Assembly (NCBI GenBank): GCA_958431225.1
Contig: OY288107.1
Coordinates: 879,953-943,952, forward strand
Reading direction: 5' to 3'
DNA: 64,000 bases
Source: an uncultured Alphaproteobacteria bacterium
GTDB lineage: Bacteria; Pseudomonadota; Alphaproteobacteria; Puniceispirillales; UBA1172
Shown: positions 17,186 to 26,615 of the stretch, piece by piece
How positions within the stretch are numbered: the first letter of the stretch is position 1
Layout of the letters: every line of letters begins with the position of its first letter
Position numbers and translations under genes: made by a program
The notes under the pieces: generated by a model
What the model was told of the DNA's origin: nothing
Database searches by the model: none
Seen by the model: only the letters and a program-made list of their open reading frames with translations

Positions 17186-17700
17186 AATTCATATTGTTGG
17201 AGCGCGTGTGTTTTGCCGATGAGTTTTTGGCGTCCTTTTAATGCGGTTAGTTCAATCAGTGTTAGATTTGCCGCTATGTTGCCGCCGCATTGTTGGATTA
17301 AATGATTCGCCGCCCCTATCGTGCCGCCGGTGGCTAGTAAATCATCGACTAGCACGACCGTCTTGCCTTTGATGTTGAGGTTTTTTTGTATGGATAGCGT
17401 CGCTTCGCCGTATTCTAGGGCGTAGGATTGGTCGATGACGTTGCCCGGCAGTTTGCCTTTTTTGCGGATGATGATGGCACCGATGCCTAGGGCGAGTGCC
17501 ACTGGCGTCACGAATAAAAAGCCCCGCGCGTCTATGCCAGCGATGAAATCGGGCCTGTAGGGGCGCGCCAATTCCGCTAGTGCCTCCACGCATTGGGTTA
17601 ATGCGCCATGGTCGCTCAATAATGGCGAGATGTCGTAGAAGGTGATGCCTTCTTTGGGGAAGCCGGGGTAGCGGGCGATGTGTTTATCTAGGTCAAACAT
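17182..17700 (-). CDS. apt: Adenine phosphoribosyltransferase
   Basis: 172 residues, typical of Apt, which salvages adenine to AMP using PRPP. The N-terminal RYPGFPKEGITFYDI, the loop GIDARGFLF and the PRPP-binding VVLVDDLLATGGT are all present. A strong site (AAAGGAAA) sits just before the ATG and overlaps the malate synthase stop, with a 1-bp gap between genes. Apt is therefore the second gene of a leftward glcB-apt unit. Its 3' end overlaps ccrM. Confidence 0.95.
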   Translation of the reverse strand: MFDLDKHIARYPGFPKEGITFYDISPLLSDHGALTQCVEALAELARPYRPDFIAGIDARGFLFVTPVALALGIGAIIIRKKGKLPGNVIDQSYALEYGEATLSIQKNLNIKGKTVVLVDDLLATGGTIGAANHLIQQCGGNIAANLTLIELTALKGRQKLIGKTHALQQYEF

Positions 17701-17701
17701 G

Positions 17702-19882
17702 TTATTTTCCTTTAAATTCGCGGCGTTTCTGGTGCAAAATCGGTTCGGTGTAGCCTGATGGTTGTGTGCGTCCTTTGAAAATCAGGTCGCATGCGGCTTG
17801 GAAGGCGATGGATTTTTCGAAATTTGTTGCCATCGGGCGGTAGGCTTCGTCGTCTTTATTTTGTTTATCTACCACTTCTGCCATGCGTTTCAATGCTTCG
17901 GTCACTTGCGCTTTTTTGAGGATGCCGTGATGGAGCCAGTTGGCTAGGTGTTGGGCGGAAATGCGTAGGGTGGCGCGGTCTTCCATTAAGCCGATATTGT
18001 TGATGTCCGGGACTTTGGAACAGCCGATGCCTTGGTCAATCCAACGCACCACATAACCCAAAATGCTTTGGGCGTTATTATCGAGTTCCTTAGTGATTTC
18101 CTCAAGGGTGGTGGTTTCGGGGGTTGGGTCTAGGGGGATGGTTAGTAGTTCGGTTAATTTGGCACGGCGCCGGCCTTTGAGATTGTTTTGGATGGCGAAT
18201 ACATTGACCTTATGGTAGTGGAGGGCATGCAGGGTTGCCGCCGTTGGTGATGGCACCCACGCACAATTTGCCCCGGCTTCAACATGGGCGATTTTTTCTT
18301 GTAGCATCGCCGCCATGCGGTCGGGCATCGCCCACATGCCTTTGCCGATTTGCGCCTTGCCCGAAAACCCGCAAGCCAGCCCCACATCCACATTCCAATC
18401 CTCATAGGCAATAATCCATTTACTGCTTTTCATGGCGACCTTGCTTATCATCGCCCCGGCCTCCATTGAGGTGTGAATCTCATCGCCGGTGCGGTCAAGG
18501 AAGCCGGTATTGATGAAGAAAACGCGCACGGACGCCGCCCGGATACATTCTTTGAGATTTGCCGATGTCCGCCGTTCTTCATCCATGATGCCGATTTTGA
18601 TGGTGTTTTCTGGGAGGTCTAGTAAGGTTTCTACATGCGCGAAAATCTCGCACGCGAAGGCGACTTCATCGGGGCCGTGCATTTTGGGTTTGACGATATA
18701 GATAGAACCTTCACGGCTATTTCGGTATTTGCCGCGGGCTTTGAGGTCGTGAGTAGCGATGGCACAAGTGATAAACGCATCCAAAATCCCTTCAAAAATC
18801 TCATCGCCTTTACTATCCAGCACCGCCGCTGTCGTCATGAGATGCCCGACATTACGCACCAGCATCAAGGCACGTCCGGGCAGGGTTAGGGGCGCGCCAT
18901 CTATGCCAGTAAATTCACGGTCCGGGGCGAGTTTGCGTGTGATTTTTTTGCCGTTTTTGCTGAAGCGGGCTTCGGCAGTACCCAAGGTTAAGCCGAGCCA
19001 GTTGCGATAGGCGTTGATTTTATCTTCGGCATCTACGGCGGCGATCGAATCTTCAAAATCTATGATGGTGGTGAGGGCGGCTTCTATCATAATATCGTTG
19101 ATGCCCGCCGGGTCGGTCGCGCCCATTAAGCCGTCATGGTTGATGACGAGTTCTATATGCAGCCCGTTGGTTTTGAGCAGAATTGATTCGGGTGCGGCGG
19201 CGTCCCCTGCCCAGCCTTGTAGCTGTTCGGGTTTGGCGAGGCGGGCGGTGGTGGTGTCTTTGAGGCGCACCACCAATTGTGCATCGGCAATGCTGTACGC
19301 CACGGCATCTTTATGGTCGGCATTCATTAAGGGGGCGGCGGTGTTGAGATGGGCGCGGGCGGCGGCGACCACCTTGTCGCCATGCGCGCGGTCATAGGGT
19401 TCTACTAATGGGGTTTGGCTGGGGATGGCATCGGTGCCATAAAGCGCGTTGTAAAGACTGCCCCAACGGGCATTTGCCGCATTGAGGGCGAAACGTGCAT
19501 TGAGCACCGGCACGACTAATTGCGGGGCGGCGGTTTTGGCAATTTCTGCGTCAAGATTTTGCGTGGTGATTTGGAAATCAGCACCTTCTGGGACGATGTA
19601 GCCGATATCTTGCAGGAATTGCATATAGTCTTCGGCATCGTGTGTCGCGCCCCGCCGGGCTTTATGCCATGCGTCAATTTGTTTTTGTAATAGCTGACGG
19701 GTTTTGAGGAGGGCGCGGTTTTTGGGGGTTAGTTCGGTGAGTGCTGTGGCAAAACCTTGCCAGAATTTATCGGCATCAATGGTTAGCCCTTTCAGCACCT
19801 CATTATTGACGAACTCATAAAGGGTTTTGTCAATTTGTAATCCCCATTTAGAAATGGGTTTGGAAACAGGTTTCTTTGGCAT
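17702..19882 (-). CDS. glcB: Malate synthase G
   Basis: 726 residues, the length of the monomeric G isoform, which condenses glyoxylate with acetyl-CoA to malate. Diagnostic blocks include [34 protein letters not shown] (catalytic-site arginine/lysine region) and [18 protein letters not shown], followed by [20 protein letters not shown]. The usual family start ([18 protein letters not shown]) begins at about residue 13. GGGAGGG lies ahead of the ATG. No isocitrate lyase is nearby, so glyoxylate may come from elsewhere in metabolism. The upstream gene ends at the base adjacent to this start codon. Confidence 0.96.
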   Translation of the reverse strand: MPKKPVSKPISKWGLQIDKTLYEFVNNEVLKGLTIDADKFWQGFATALTELTPKNRALLKTRQLLQKQIDAWHKARRGATHDAEDYMQFLQDIGYIVPEGADFQITTQNLDAEIAKTAAPQLVVPVLNARFALNAANARWGSLYNALYGTDAIPSQTPLVEPYDRAHGDKVVAAARAHLNTAAPLMNADHKDAVAYSIADAQLVVRLKDTTTARLAKPEQLQGWAGDAAAPESILLKTNGLHIELVINHDGLMGATDPAGINDIMIEAALTTIIDFEDSIAAVDAEDKINAYRNWLGLTLGTAEARFSKNGKKITRKLAPDREFTGIDGAPLTLPGRALMLVRNVGHLMTTAAVLDSKGDEIFEGILDAFITCAIATHDLKARGKYRNSREGSIYIVKPKMHGPDEVAFACEIFAHVETLLDLPENTIKIGIMDEERRTSANLKECIRAASVRVFFINTGFLDRTGDEIHTSMEAGAMISKVAMKSSKWIIAYEDWNVDVGLACGFSGKAQIGKGMWAMPDRMAAMLQEKIAHVEAGANCAWVPSPTAATLHALHYHKVNVFAIQNNLKGRRRAKLTELLTIPLDPTPETTTLEEITKELDNNAQSILGYVVRWIDQGIGCSKVPDINNIGLMEDRATLRISAQHLANWLHHGILKKAQVTEALKRMAEVVDKQNKDDEAYRPMATNFEKSIAFQAACDLIFKGRTQPSGYTEPILHQKRREFKGK

Positions 19883-21298
19883 TTATTTCGCCCTCCCCCT
19901 AATTGCTGTAGCATCTTTGCCGTGTTTTGTCAGCCAATGATATAGCGTATCGCATAGGCGTGCGCGTTTGACTTCATCAAAACCTTCGGCGCGCACGACC
20001 AATTCGGCACCGGTGTTTGAGGCGCGAATCAGCCACCAACCATCTTGATTGCTTACGCGCACGCCGTCAATGGTGTTGATGTCTAATGTGTCGGTATCGG
20101 TGGCATTGAGCGCATCAATAATGCTATCAACAATGCGGAATTTTTCGTCATCGGCACAAGCGATGCGCCATTCTGGGGTGGCGAAACTGGTGGGGAGGCT
20201 ATCCATAAATGCGGTGAGGTCGTGTTCTGCTGTTTCAGCTAGCACGGCTATTGCCCCTAAAAGCGCATCGTCAAAACCATACCAATTTTGATTAACAAAA
20301 ATATGTCCGCTTACCTCGCCTGCCAATGCGGCGTTTTCGGCTTTGAGGCGGGCTTTGATGTGGCTATGTCCGCTTTTCCATAGGCTCGGCATCCCGCCGG
20401 CGGCACGCACTTGGTCTAGGGCGATGTGTGAGGATTTTATGTCAAAAATAATTTTTGCCCCCATAATTTTTTTGTTGGGGGTTTTGCGTAAAATTCCGCG
20501 CGCTAGATAGGCGGTTAGTAAATCGCCCCCTATGTGTCTGCCCTTGCGGTCAATGACGCCTAAGCGGTCGCCATCACCATCAAAACCAAAGCCTAAATCG
20601 GCATTGGTCGCCGCCATTTTTGCGCGCAGGGCGTCTAGGGTTGTGGGGTCGCTGGGGTCCGGGGGGCGGTTGGGGAAGCTGCCATCAATTTCGGCGAATA
20701 AAATATGGTGGGTGCCGGGAAGGGCGGCGGTGAGGGATTCGATGATTCTACCGCTAGCACCATTGCCGCAATCCCATACGCATATTTTATTTTTTAGGGG
20801 GGTTAAATCGCCGGCATAATTTAATAGGGCGTTTCGGTAATCCGCCGATATATCGTGGGATTGATAATTACCCCCATCGGTTTTTTTAACGCCTTGTGCC
20901 AAAATTTCCCCGAGATGTTTTAGATTTGCATCAAAGAATGGCGCGTGATTATGCACGAATTTAAAACCGTTAAATTGCGGCGGGTTATGCGAGCCGGTGA
21001 TTTGGACTGCCCCAGCAGCATCTAGGATTTGGTCGGCGAAATAGAGCATTGGTGTCGGGGCTATGCCGATGTCGATGACCGCTATGCCGCCATCTATTAG
21101 CCCTTTTGTTAGTTCTGCGCTCAATGGGGGTGAGGAGTGGCGGCCGTCGCGTCCTATGATAATGCTGTTGCCGTTTCCTACTATATTAGCAAAACCGATG
21201 CCGATGGCGTAGGCGTCTTCGGCGTTGAGATTGCATCCGACCTCGCCGCGTATGTCGTATGCTTTGAGGATGCTGGGGTCAAGCTGGTGGCGTATCAT
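19883..21298 (-). CDS. Phosphomannomutase/phosphoglucomutase
   Basis: 471 residues from ATG 21298 (MIRHQLDPSILKAYDIRG), where family homology begins. A longer frame from 21400 would add 34 His/Arg-rich residues, and its GAGGA site abuts the ATG, so it is less likely. The four alpha-phosphohexomutase motifs are present: the catalytic phosphoserine loop GRDGRHSSP is intact, the metal loop is DGDGDRLG, the sugar-binding loop is GEVSGHIF, and the C-terminal phosphate loop is RASNTGAELVVRAEG. It interconverts hexose 1- and 6-phosphates for surface sugars, which fits the neighbouring epimerase. Confidence 0.92.
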   Translation of the reverse strand: MIRHQLDPSILKAYDIRGEVGCNLNAEDAYAIGIGFANIVGNGNSIIIGRDGRHSSPPLSAELTKGLIDGGIAVIDIGIAPTPMLYFADQILDAAGAVQITGSHNPPQFNGFKFVHNHAPFFDANLKHLGEILAQGVKKTDGGNYQSHDISADYRNALLNYAGDLTPLKNKICVWDCGNGASGRIIESLTAALPGTHHILFAEIDGSFPNRPPDPSDPTTLDALRAKMAATNADLGFGFDGDGDRLGVIDRKGRHIGGDLLTAYLARGILRKTPNKKIMGAKIIFDIKSSHIALDQVRAAGGMPSLWKSGHSHIKARLKAENAALAGEVSGHIFVNQNWYGFDDALLGAIAVLAETAEHDLTAFMDSLPTSFATPEWRIACADDEKFRIVDSIIDALNATDTDTLDINTIDGVRVSNQDGWWLIRASNTGAELVVRAEGFDEVKRARLCDTLYHWLTKHGKDATAIRGRAK

Positions 21299-21456
21299 TG
21301 TTCTTGCATCCATATTTTTGGGGTTTTGCCGATATCTGCTTCTATCACGGGCAGCATTTTTTTGGGTATGGCTGTGGTGATGTTTTGCCGCATAGGTCAT
21401 TCCTCAATGCTAGATGCTAGATGTTGGGGTTATACTATTTTCGCGCCATTTTGCAA

Positions 21457-21524
21457 GTGTCTTAGACACAAGCACCTTAGGTGCAAGTGCCTTAGGCACG
21501 TATATTAAGCGAACGCTAAGCGTT
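21457..21524 (+). repeat. Array of four 13-bp palindromes with CTNAG centre
   Basis: Perfect 6-1-6 palindromes are GTGTCT-T-AGACAC (21457-21469), GCACCT-T-AGGTGC (21472-21484), GTGCCT-T-AGGCAC (21487-21499) and AACGCT-A-AGCGTT (21512-21524). The first three are separated by 2 bp. The centre CTTAG/CTAAG is constant and the four flanking bases differ but always pair. The last unit contains the TAG stop of the epimerase gene. The array lies between the epimerase and the phosphohexomutase genes, both leftward, and could form stacked hairpins in the transcript. Confidence 0.9.
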
Positions 21525-22505
21525 GCCTTGCCAGTGGCGGTACCATTTTACGAATTCGTCTAGTCCTTGGTTGATGTGCCATTTTGGTTTGAAGCCGGTT
21601 AGGTTGTGTAGGGCGGTGATGTCGGCTTTGGTGTGGGGCATATCGCCCGCTTGCATCGCCAAAAAATGTTTTTCGGCTTTGATGCCTATAGCGTCTTCTA
21701 GGGCGGTGATGAAGGTTTTTAGCGCGATGGGGTGGTTGTTGCCTATGTTTAAAATGCGATTGGGGGCGGCATGGGCGGTTCTTTTCGGGGGTATTTTTAT
21801 TAGTGGTATGATGCCGTCAATAATATCGTCAATATAGGTGAAATCGCGTTGGCTGTCGCCCGTGCCATAAACGGGGATGGGTTTTTTTTGCATAATGCGC
21901 GCGCAAAAACGCCAATACGCCATATCCGGACGCCCCCATGGACCATAGACCGTGAAAAAGCGCAAACCTGTGCAGGGCAAGCCGTAAAGATGGGCGTAGG
22001 AATGTGCCATGACTTCGTTGGCTTTTTTGGTGGCGGCGTAGAAGCTGATGGGGGTGTCGGTGGGCTGCTTTTCGCTGAATGTGGTTTCTTTGCTGCCCCC
22101 ATAAACGGCGGATGATGAGGCGTAGATGAGGTGGCTGATATCATGGTGGCGGCAAGCTTCTAAAATGTGAAAAAAGCCCATTAAATTGCTATCGGCATAG
22201 GCGGCGGGGTTGTCTATGGAATGGCGCACCCCCGCTTGCGCGGCTAGGTGGATGACGATTTTTGGATGTGTTTTGGTGAAGTGTGCCGTCAATGCGGTGG
22301 CATCGGTTAAATCTAGTTTTTTGAAGTGAAATTTTGGGTTTTTTAGCGCATCTAGTGCATCTAGGCGGGCTTGTTTTAGGTTTTGGTCGTAATAGGCGTT
22401 TAGGTTATCCACGCCTATTACTGATTCGCCGGCTTCTAATAGACGCTTGGTTAGGTGGAAGCCGATAAAACCTGCACTGCCGGTGATGAGAATGGGTGCG
22501 GGCAT
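21516..22505 (-). CDS. NAD-dependent sugar epimerase (UDP-glucuronate 4-epimerase-like)
   Basis: 329 residues from ATG 22505 (MPAPILITGSAGFIG); a TTG at 22517 directly after AGGGGAG is an alternative. It is an extended SDR: the NAD loop is TGSAGFIGFHL, the active site is SSSAVYGG with the YxxxK motif YAATKKANE, and GLRFFTVYGPWGRPDMA is typical of UDP-glucuronate epimerases of capsule and LPS pathways. The exact sugar is inferred. It is preceded by the MFS gene with a 17-bp gap. Its last codons and stop form part of a palindrome. Confidence 0.88.
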   Translation of the reverse strand: MPAPILITGSAGFIGFHLTKRLLEAGESVIGVDNLNAYYDQNLKQARLDALDALKNPKFHFKKLDLTDATALTAHFTKTHPKIVIHLAAQAGVRHSIDNPAAYADSNLMGFFHILEACRHHDISHLIYASSSAVYGGSKETTFSEKQPTDTPISFYAATKKANEVMAHSYAHLYGLPCTGLRFFTVYGPWGRPDMAYWRFCARIMQKKPIPVYGTGDSQRDFTYIDDIIDGIIPLIKIPPKRTAHAAPNRILNIGNNHPIALKTFITALEDAIGIKAEKHFLAMQAGDMPHTKADITALHNLTGFKPKWHINQGLDEFVKWYRHWQGNA

Positions 22506-22522
22506 GGGTCTAATCAACTCCC

Positions 22523-23716
22523 CTAATCCACTCTAATTGGCATGGTGCGTGTCAAAAAACCTGCGCCTACTAGGGCGATGCCTAAAAGCAAAAATAGACC
22601 GCTAATATCGGTGAAGAGTAAAATTAGCGTCGCTAACCCCGGGGTGACCACGAATGACATTTCGCGCCATGTGGAAAAGACGCTCGTCATCTCGGTGCGA
22701 ATTTTGGGGGTGACCATACGCATAAATGGGATATTACCAACAATGTCCAACATATCAAAACCAAGCGATGCCAATAGCAATAGCACTAACCCCCAAATCG
22801 TTGCCTCGGGCAATAAGCCTAGCACAATCATACTGCCCCCTGCCATGAGAAAACTGCATAAAATGGCCTTGCGGATGCCGATATATTCAGCGAAATGCGC
22901 AAAACGCCCCGAAAATAACAACACCGACATAATCGCCCCCATAAATAGCCCAATCCATTCGGGGGCAATGCCGGCATCGTGCATATAAATCGGCCCGTAA
23001 GTGAAAAATACCACCCATGACGATGAACGCGCCACGGCGATGAGATACGCCACGCGCATATGCGGGTTTTGAAAATAATTGCGTACATTGCGGATGAAAT
23101 TGAGATTCTTGGCATCAGGGCGGCGAATCAAATCGGCTTCGGAAATGCGCAGCCACCAAAATGTGCCTAAGAGGGCGGCAAGTGCCATGATGGAGATCAA
23201 AAATGGCGCGCGTCCATCAATATTGACCCACATCCAACTGCCCAAAAACGGAAAAACCAGCCATGCCATGCCCGAAAATAACATTTTGCGGCTTTCGGTG
23301 CTGGCTAATTGTGGGCGCGAGATGAAATCCATGGTGTAAAGCGAAATACACATCATGACCAATCCTGCCCCGGCCATACGGCACGTATTGGCAATGATGA
23401 AGGCGAGGGGCATATCTAGCATGAATAAAAAATTGCCCAAGATGGCGATGCCCGCCCCGATGCTGAACACATATTTGCGCGTCAATAAATTGATGAGACT
23501 GCCGGTGAACAGCACCAAAGGTAGCGATAGGCTTGCCGCGATAAATAGGCTCAGCGACAATATCACGCGGTTATCGTCAAATATGCCTAGCCCCACTAGC
23601 GATACTAATGAGCCTAGCACCGCCATGGAGGCGCTATTCATTCCATAAACCGCCCCTAAAGTGGTGCCGCCGATGGTGCCGCCCGAGGCGATGCGGATAG
23701 GAGGACGAAATGCCAT
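22523..23716 (-). CDS. MFS transporter
   Basis: 397 residues with about 12 hydrophobic membrane segments and a central cytoplasmic loop rich in charged residues (ISEADLIRRPDAKNLNFIRNVRNYF). That is the two-times-six layout of the major facilitator superfamily. No substrate-specific motif is recognisable, so the cargo is unknown. It is the first gene of a leftward MFS-epimerase pair, and co-occurrence with the epimerase and phosphohexomutase hints at a sugar or envelope link, which is inference. No clear ribosome binding site is seen before the ATG. Confidence 0.85.
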   Translation of the reverse strand: MAFRPPIRIASGGTIGGTTLGAVYGMNSASMAVLGSLVSLVGLGIFDDNRVILSLSLFIAASLSLPLVLFTGSLINLLTRKYVFSIGAGIAILGNFLFMLDMPLAFIIANTCRMAGAGLVMMCISLYTMDFISRPQLASTESRKMLFSGMAWLVFPFLGSWMWVNIDGRAPFLISIMALAALLGTFWWLRISEADLIRRPDAKNLNFIRNVRNYFQNPHMRVAYLIAVARSSSWVVFFTYGPIYMHDAGIAPEWIGLFMGAIMSVLLFSGRFAHFAEYIGIRKAILCSFLMAGGSMIVLGLLPEATIWGLVLLLLASLGFDMLDIVGNIPFMRMVTPKIRTEMTSVFSTWREMSFVVTPGLATLILLFTDISGLFLLLGIALVGAGFLTRTMPIRVD

Positions 23717-23841
23717 GAGAATACACGCTACGCTTGTTGCCTATCTCATGCCACCATACGCCAGTTTTTATCATTTGCAATTAGCAATTTTGTGTTTTTT
23801 GCGCTATCCTAGTAATAGACTATCCAAATTAGGAGGAGATT

Positions 23842-25239
23842 ATGAGTAATGCATTTCTAGAATCGGTTGAAGCGGTATTTGACCAAGCCGCCGCACTGGT
23901 GCCGATGGCGCCGGGGTTGGGGCATAAAATTAAGGTCAATAATGCTACCTATATGGTGCGGTTTGGCGTGCGTCTGCGGGGGAGGATGGAAACTTTTATC
24001 GGCTATCGGTCGGTGCATAGCGAGCATTTTGAACCGGCCAAGGGCGGCATTCGTTATAGTTTGGATGTGACTTTGGAGGAGGTGGAGGCGTTGGCTATGC
24101 TGATGACGTTCAAATGCGCGCTGGTGGAAGTGCCGTTTGGGGGGTCAAAGGGCGGGCTACATATCAACCCTGCCGATTGGGAGCCCCAAGAGCTTGAACG
24201 CATCACCCGCCGTTTTACCCAAGAACTCGCCAAGCGCGGTCTCATCAGCCCTTCACAGAATGTCCCTGCCCCGGATATGGGCACCGGCGAGCGCGAGATG
24301 GCGTGGATGGCGGATGAATATCGGCGGCTCAATTCGGTGGAAATCAATGCGTGGGCGTGTGTTACTGGCAAGCCTGTGGGCAAGGGGGGGATTCACGGGC
24401 GCGTGGAGGCGACCGGACGCGGGGTGCAATATGCGTTGCGCGCCTTTTTTGACCATCCCCAAGATGTGAAAAAAAGCGGGCTTAGCGGCGGGCTTAAAGA
24501 TAAGCGTATTATCGTGCAGGGGCTGGGCAATGTTGGCTATCATGCGGCGTTGTTTTTATCCGAGGAGGATGGGGCGAAAATTACGCATGTGCTGGAACGT
24601 GGGGGGGCGGTGGTCAATGCCGATGGGATTGATATTCGTGCATTAAAAAAACATATGGAGGCACATGGGGGCATTGACGGTTTTGCTGGTTTTGTCGCTA
24701 GCGGTTTAGAGATGCTGGAAGAAGATGCGGATATTTTGATTCCGGCGGCGATGGAATTGGTCATCACCAAAGACAATGCCCCCCGCATCAAAACCCCCCT
24801 GATTATTGAGGCGGCGAATGGGCCGATTACGGCGGAAGCGGATGCGCTTTTGGATAAAAAGGGCGTGGTGATTATCCCCGACCTTTATGCCAATGCCGGC
24901 GGGGTGACCGTGAGTTATTTTGAATGGATTAAAAATCTGAGCCATATTCGCTTTGGGCGCATGCAACGGCGCGAGAATTATGACCGTTCTAGTGCCATCA
25001 TCCAAGCCGTGGAGATGATGACCGGGAAGGAATTTCCTGATGATCTACGCGCACAAGCCCTTACTGGCTCTACGGAATTGCATTTGGTGCGTTCGGGGTT
25101 GGAAGATACCATGCGTGAAGCCTATGCCAAAATTAGCCACGAATGGAACACCAATAAAGACGCGAAAAATATGCGGGTGGCGGCCATGAAAATTGCCATT
25201 GAACGCGTGGTGCAGAGTTATGGTTCGCTGGGGATTTAA
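23842..25239 (+). CDS. Glutamate dehydrogenase
   Basis: 465 residues. The dimerisation domain carries the catalytic lysines in EPAKGGIRY, MTFKCALVEVPFGGSKGG and PAPDMGTGEREMAWMAD. The Rossmann domain follows with GLGNVGYHAA and AAMELVITKDNAPRIK. It interconverts glutamate with 2-oxoglutarate and ammonia. The long C-terminal helical part (RSGLEDTMREAYAKISHEW) resembles the alphaproteobacterial Glu/Leu/Phe/Val dehydrogenase group; coenzyme preference cannot be read. AGGAGGAG lies at an ideal distance before the ATG. A short Ser/Gly/Leu insert (KKSGLSGGLKDK) sits before the Rossmann strand. It heads a unit with DUF1289 and the methyltransferase. Confidence 0.93.
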   Translation: MSNAFLESVEAVFDQAAALVPMAPGLGHKIKVNNATYMVRFGVRLRGRMETFIGYRSVHSEHFEPAKGGIRYSLDVTLEEVEALAMLMTFKCALVEVPFGGSKGGLHINPADWEPQELERITRRFTQELAKRGLISPSQNVPAPDMGTGEREMAWMADEYRRLNSVEINAWACVTGKPVGKGGIHGRVEATGRGVQYALRAFFDHPQDVKKSGLSGGLKDKRIIVQGLGNVGYHAALFLSEEDGAKITHVLERGGAVVNADGIDIRALKKHMEAHGGIDGFAGFVASGLEMLEEDADILIPAAMELVITKDNAPRIKTPLIIEAANGPITAEADALLDKKGVVIIPDLYANAGGVTVSYFEWIKNLSHIRFGRMQRRENYDRSSAIIQAVEMMTGKEFPDDLRAQALTGSTELHLVRSGLEDTMREAYAKISHEWNTNKDAKNMRVAAMKIAIERVVQSYGSLGI

Positions 25240-25251
25240 GCGGGGATTTAG

Positions 25252-25476
25252 ATGACCAAGACGCCTGCGCCCCCGACTCCGCCCCCATCTCTGCCTTCAC
25301 CGTGTATTAGCATCTGTAAAATGGATTCTAGTGGTTTTTGCTATGGCTGTTATCGGAGCCGTGACGAAATTGCTGCTTGGCGGGGCATGGACGTGGCGGA
25401 ACAAAAGCTGCTATTGCGCGCTTTGCACGAACGGCGGCAGAAAACTACGGGGCGGGGACGCCGCCCACGGCGATAA
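25252..25476 (+). CDS. DUF1289 family zinc-finger-like protein
   Basis: 74 residues. The core SPCISICKMDSSGFCYGCYRSRDEIAAWRGM has four cysteines arranged as in DUF1289, a small proteobacterial family of unknown function. The N-terminus is Pro-rich and the C-terminus Arg-rich. It starts 12 bp after the glutamate dehydrogenase stop and ends 14 bp before the next gene, so it is co-transcribed. Confidence 0.88.
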   Translation: MTKTPAPPTPPPSLPSPCISICKMDSSGFCYGCYRSRDEIAAWRGMDVAEQKLLLRALHERRQKTTGRGRRPRR

Positions 25477-25490
25477 AGAAAGGGGCAAAA

Positions 25491-26498
25491 ATGTCTATGC
25501 TTGAACGCTTATTGGCACAAAAAGATTATATTTTGGCGGATGGGGCTACTGGCACCAATTATTTTAATCTGGGGCTGGAAACCGGGCATCCGCCTGAATT
25601 ATGGGTGCTGGAACAAGCTGATTTAGTCGCCGGGCTGCATCGGGCGTTTATTGAGGCGGGGTCGGATATGATTTTGACCAATTCCTTCGGCGGTAATTTC
25701 CATCGGCTCAAATTGCATGGGGCGGAAGGACAGGTGGCGGAACTTAACAGCGCGGCGGCGCGTATTGCGCGCACCGAAGCCCAACGCCAATTTGACATTG
25801 ATGGGCGCGAAGTGTTGGTTGCTGGGTCTATGGGACCCACGGGCGAATTATTTGCGCCTCTGGGGACGCTTACCCATGCCAGTGCCGTGGAAGCTTTTAG
25901 CGCCCAAGCCATGGCATTAGCCGAGGGCGGCGTGGATCTGTTGTGGATTGAAACGATTTCTTCGTTTGAAGAAATCTTTGCCGCCATTGAAGCCGCCCAA
26001 AAAACCGGACTGCCCGTGGGGGCGACCATGACTTTTGATACTGCCGGGAAATCTATGATGGGGGTGGCGCCGGCGGATTTTGCCGCCGAGGTTGGCGTGC
26101 GTGGGGTGGTTGCCGTGGGGGCGAATTGCGGGATTGGACCCGCGGAATTGATGCATTCCGTCATGGCTATGCAGCCGCAACCCGGGGTCGTGCGTGTTGC
26201 CAAAGGCAATTGCGGTATTCCGCAATATGTGGATGGGGCGATTCATTATCACGGCACGCCCGAACTGATGGCGGATTATGCGGTGCTGGCGCGCGATGCC
26301 GGGGTGGCGATTATTGGCGGCTGTTGTGGCACTACGCCGGAACATATTCGGGCGATGCGTGAGGCACTCGATGGAACGCCGGTAGGGAAGCCCGTGGATG
26401 CGGCGCGCCTTGAACGTGTTTTGGGGAAAGCTTGGGCGGGGCTAGATGAAGCCGCCGAATCACCGAAACGGGGGCGTGGGCGGCGGCGGCGGGGGTAG
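25491..26498 (+). CDS. bmt: Homocysteine S-methyltransferase family (betaine-homocysteine methyltransferase-like)
   Basis: 335 residues from ATG 25491, preceded by AAAGGGG. The (beta/alpha)8 zinc enzyme is recognised by DGATGTNYFNLG at the N-terminus, TNSFGGNFHRL, the first zinc cysteine in GANCGIGP and the paired cysteines in IIGGCCGTTPEHIRAM. It transfers a methyl group to homocysteine to give methionine; the donor (betaine in Rhizobium Bmt) is inferred from resemblance. The C-terminal tail is basic (RGRGRRRRG). Its TAG stop is the first half of the hairpin TAGCACC-GCG-GGTGCTA. Confidence 0.88.
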   Translation: MSMLERLLAQKDYILADGATGTNYFNLGLETGHPPELWVLEQADLVAGLHRAFIEAGSDMILTNSFGGNFHRLKLHGAEGQVAELNSAAARIARTEAQRQFDIDGREVLVAGSMGPTGELFAPLGTLTHASAVEAFSAQAMALAEGGVDLLWIETISSFEEIFAAIEAAQKTGLPVGATMTFDTAGKSMMGVAPADFAAEVGVRGVVAVGANCGIGPAELMHSVMAMQPQPGVVRVAKGNCGIPQYVDGAIHYHGTPELMADYAVLARDAGVAIIGGCCGTTPEHIRAMREALDGTPVGKPVDAARLERVLGKAWAGLDEAAESPKRGRGRRRRG

Positions 26499-26512
26499 CA
26501 CCGCGGGTGCTA
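26496..26512 (+). repeat. 17-bp palindrome containing the bmt stop codon
   Basis: TAGCACC-GCG-GGTGCTA has perfect 7-bp arms. There is no T-run directly after it, so it is not a classical intrinsic terminator, although it could stop or protect the transcript. Confidence 0.7.
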
Positions 26513-26515
26513 ATA

Positions 26516-26557
26516 AAATTGCTTGCAATAAATTTGCTTGCAATAAATTTGCTTGCC
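26516..26557 (+). repeat. Three tandem copies of a 15-bp unit
   Basis: Units are AAATTGCTTGCAAT, AAATTTGCTTGCAAT and AAATTTGCTTGCC. Each contains TTGC-TT-GCAA-like symmetry. The array ends inside the proposed -35 element of the aspS promoter. Confidence 0.85.
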
Positions 26558-26580
26558 ACAATCGCCCCTGTCGTTATAGA
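26553..26580 (+). promoter_or_regulatory. Possible aspS promoter
   Basis: TTGCCA (26553-26558), a 16-bp spacer and TATAGA (26575-26580) resemble a housekeeping promoter. It lies 35 bp upstream of the aspS start and after the bmt stop. Similarity only; no transcription evidence. Confidence 0.4.
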
Positions 26581-26615
26581 TAGCCTTGCTATAAGATAGC
26601 CGTTTGGAGAACTTT

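Noticed and set aside
21299..21400. 34-residue N-terminal extension of the phosphohexomutase
   Set aside because: It is His/Arg-rich with no homology, and its putative ribosome site touches the ATG. Kept only as an alternative start.
21457..21524. CRISPR array
   Set aside because: Units are 13-bp palindromes separated by 2 bp, with no spacers of constant size and no cas genes in the window.
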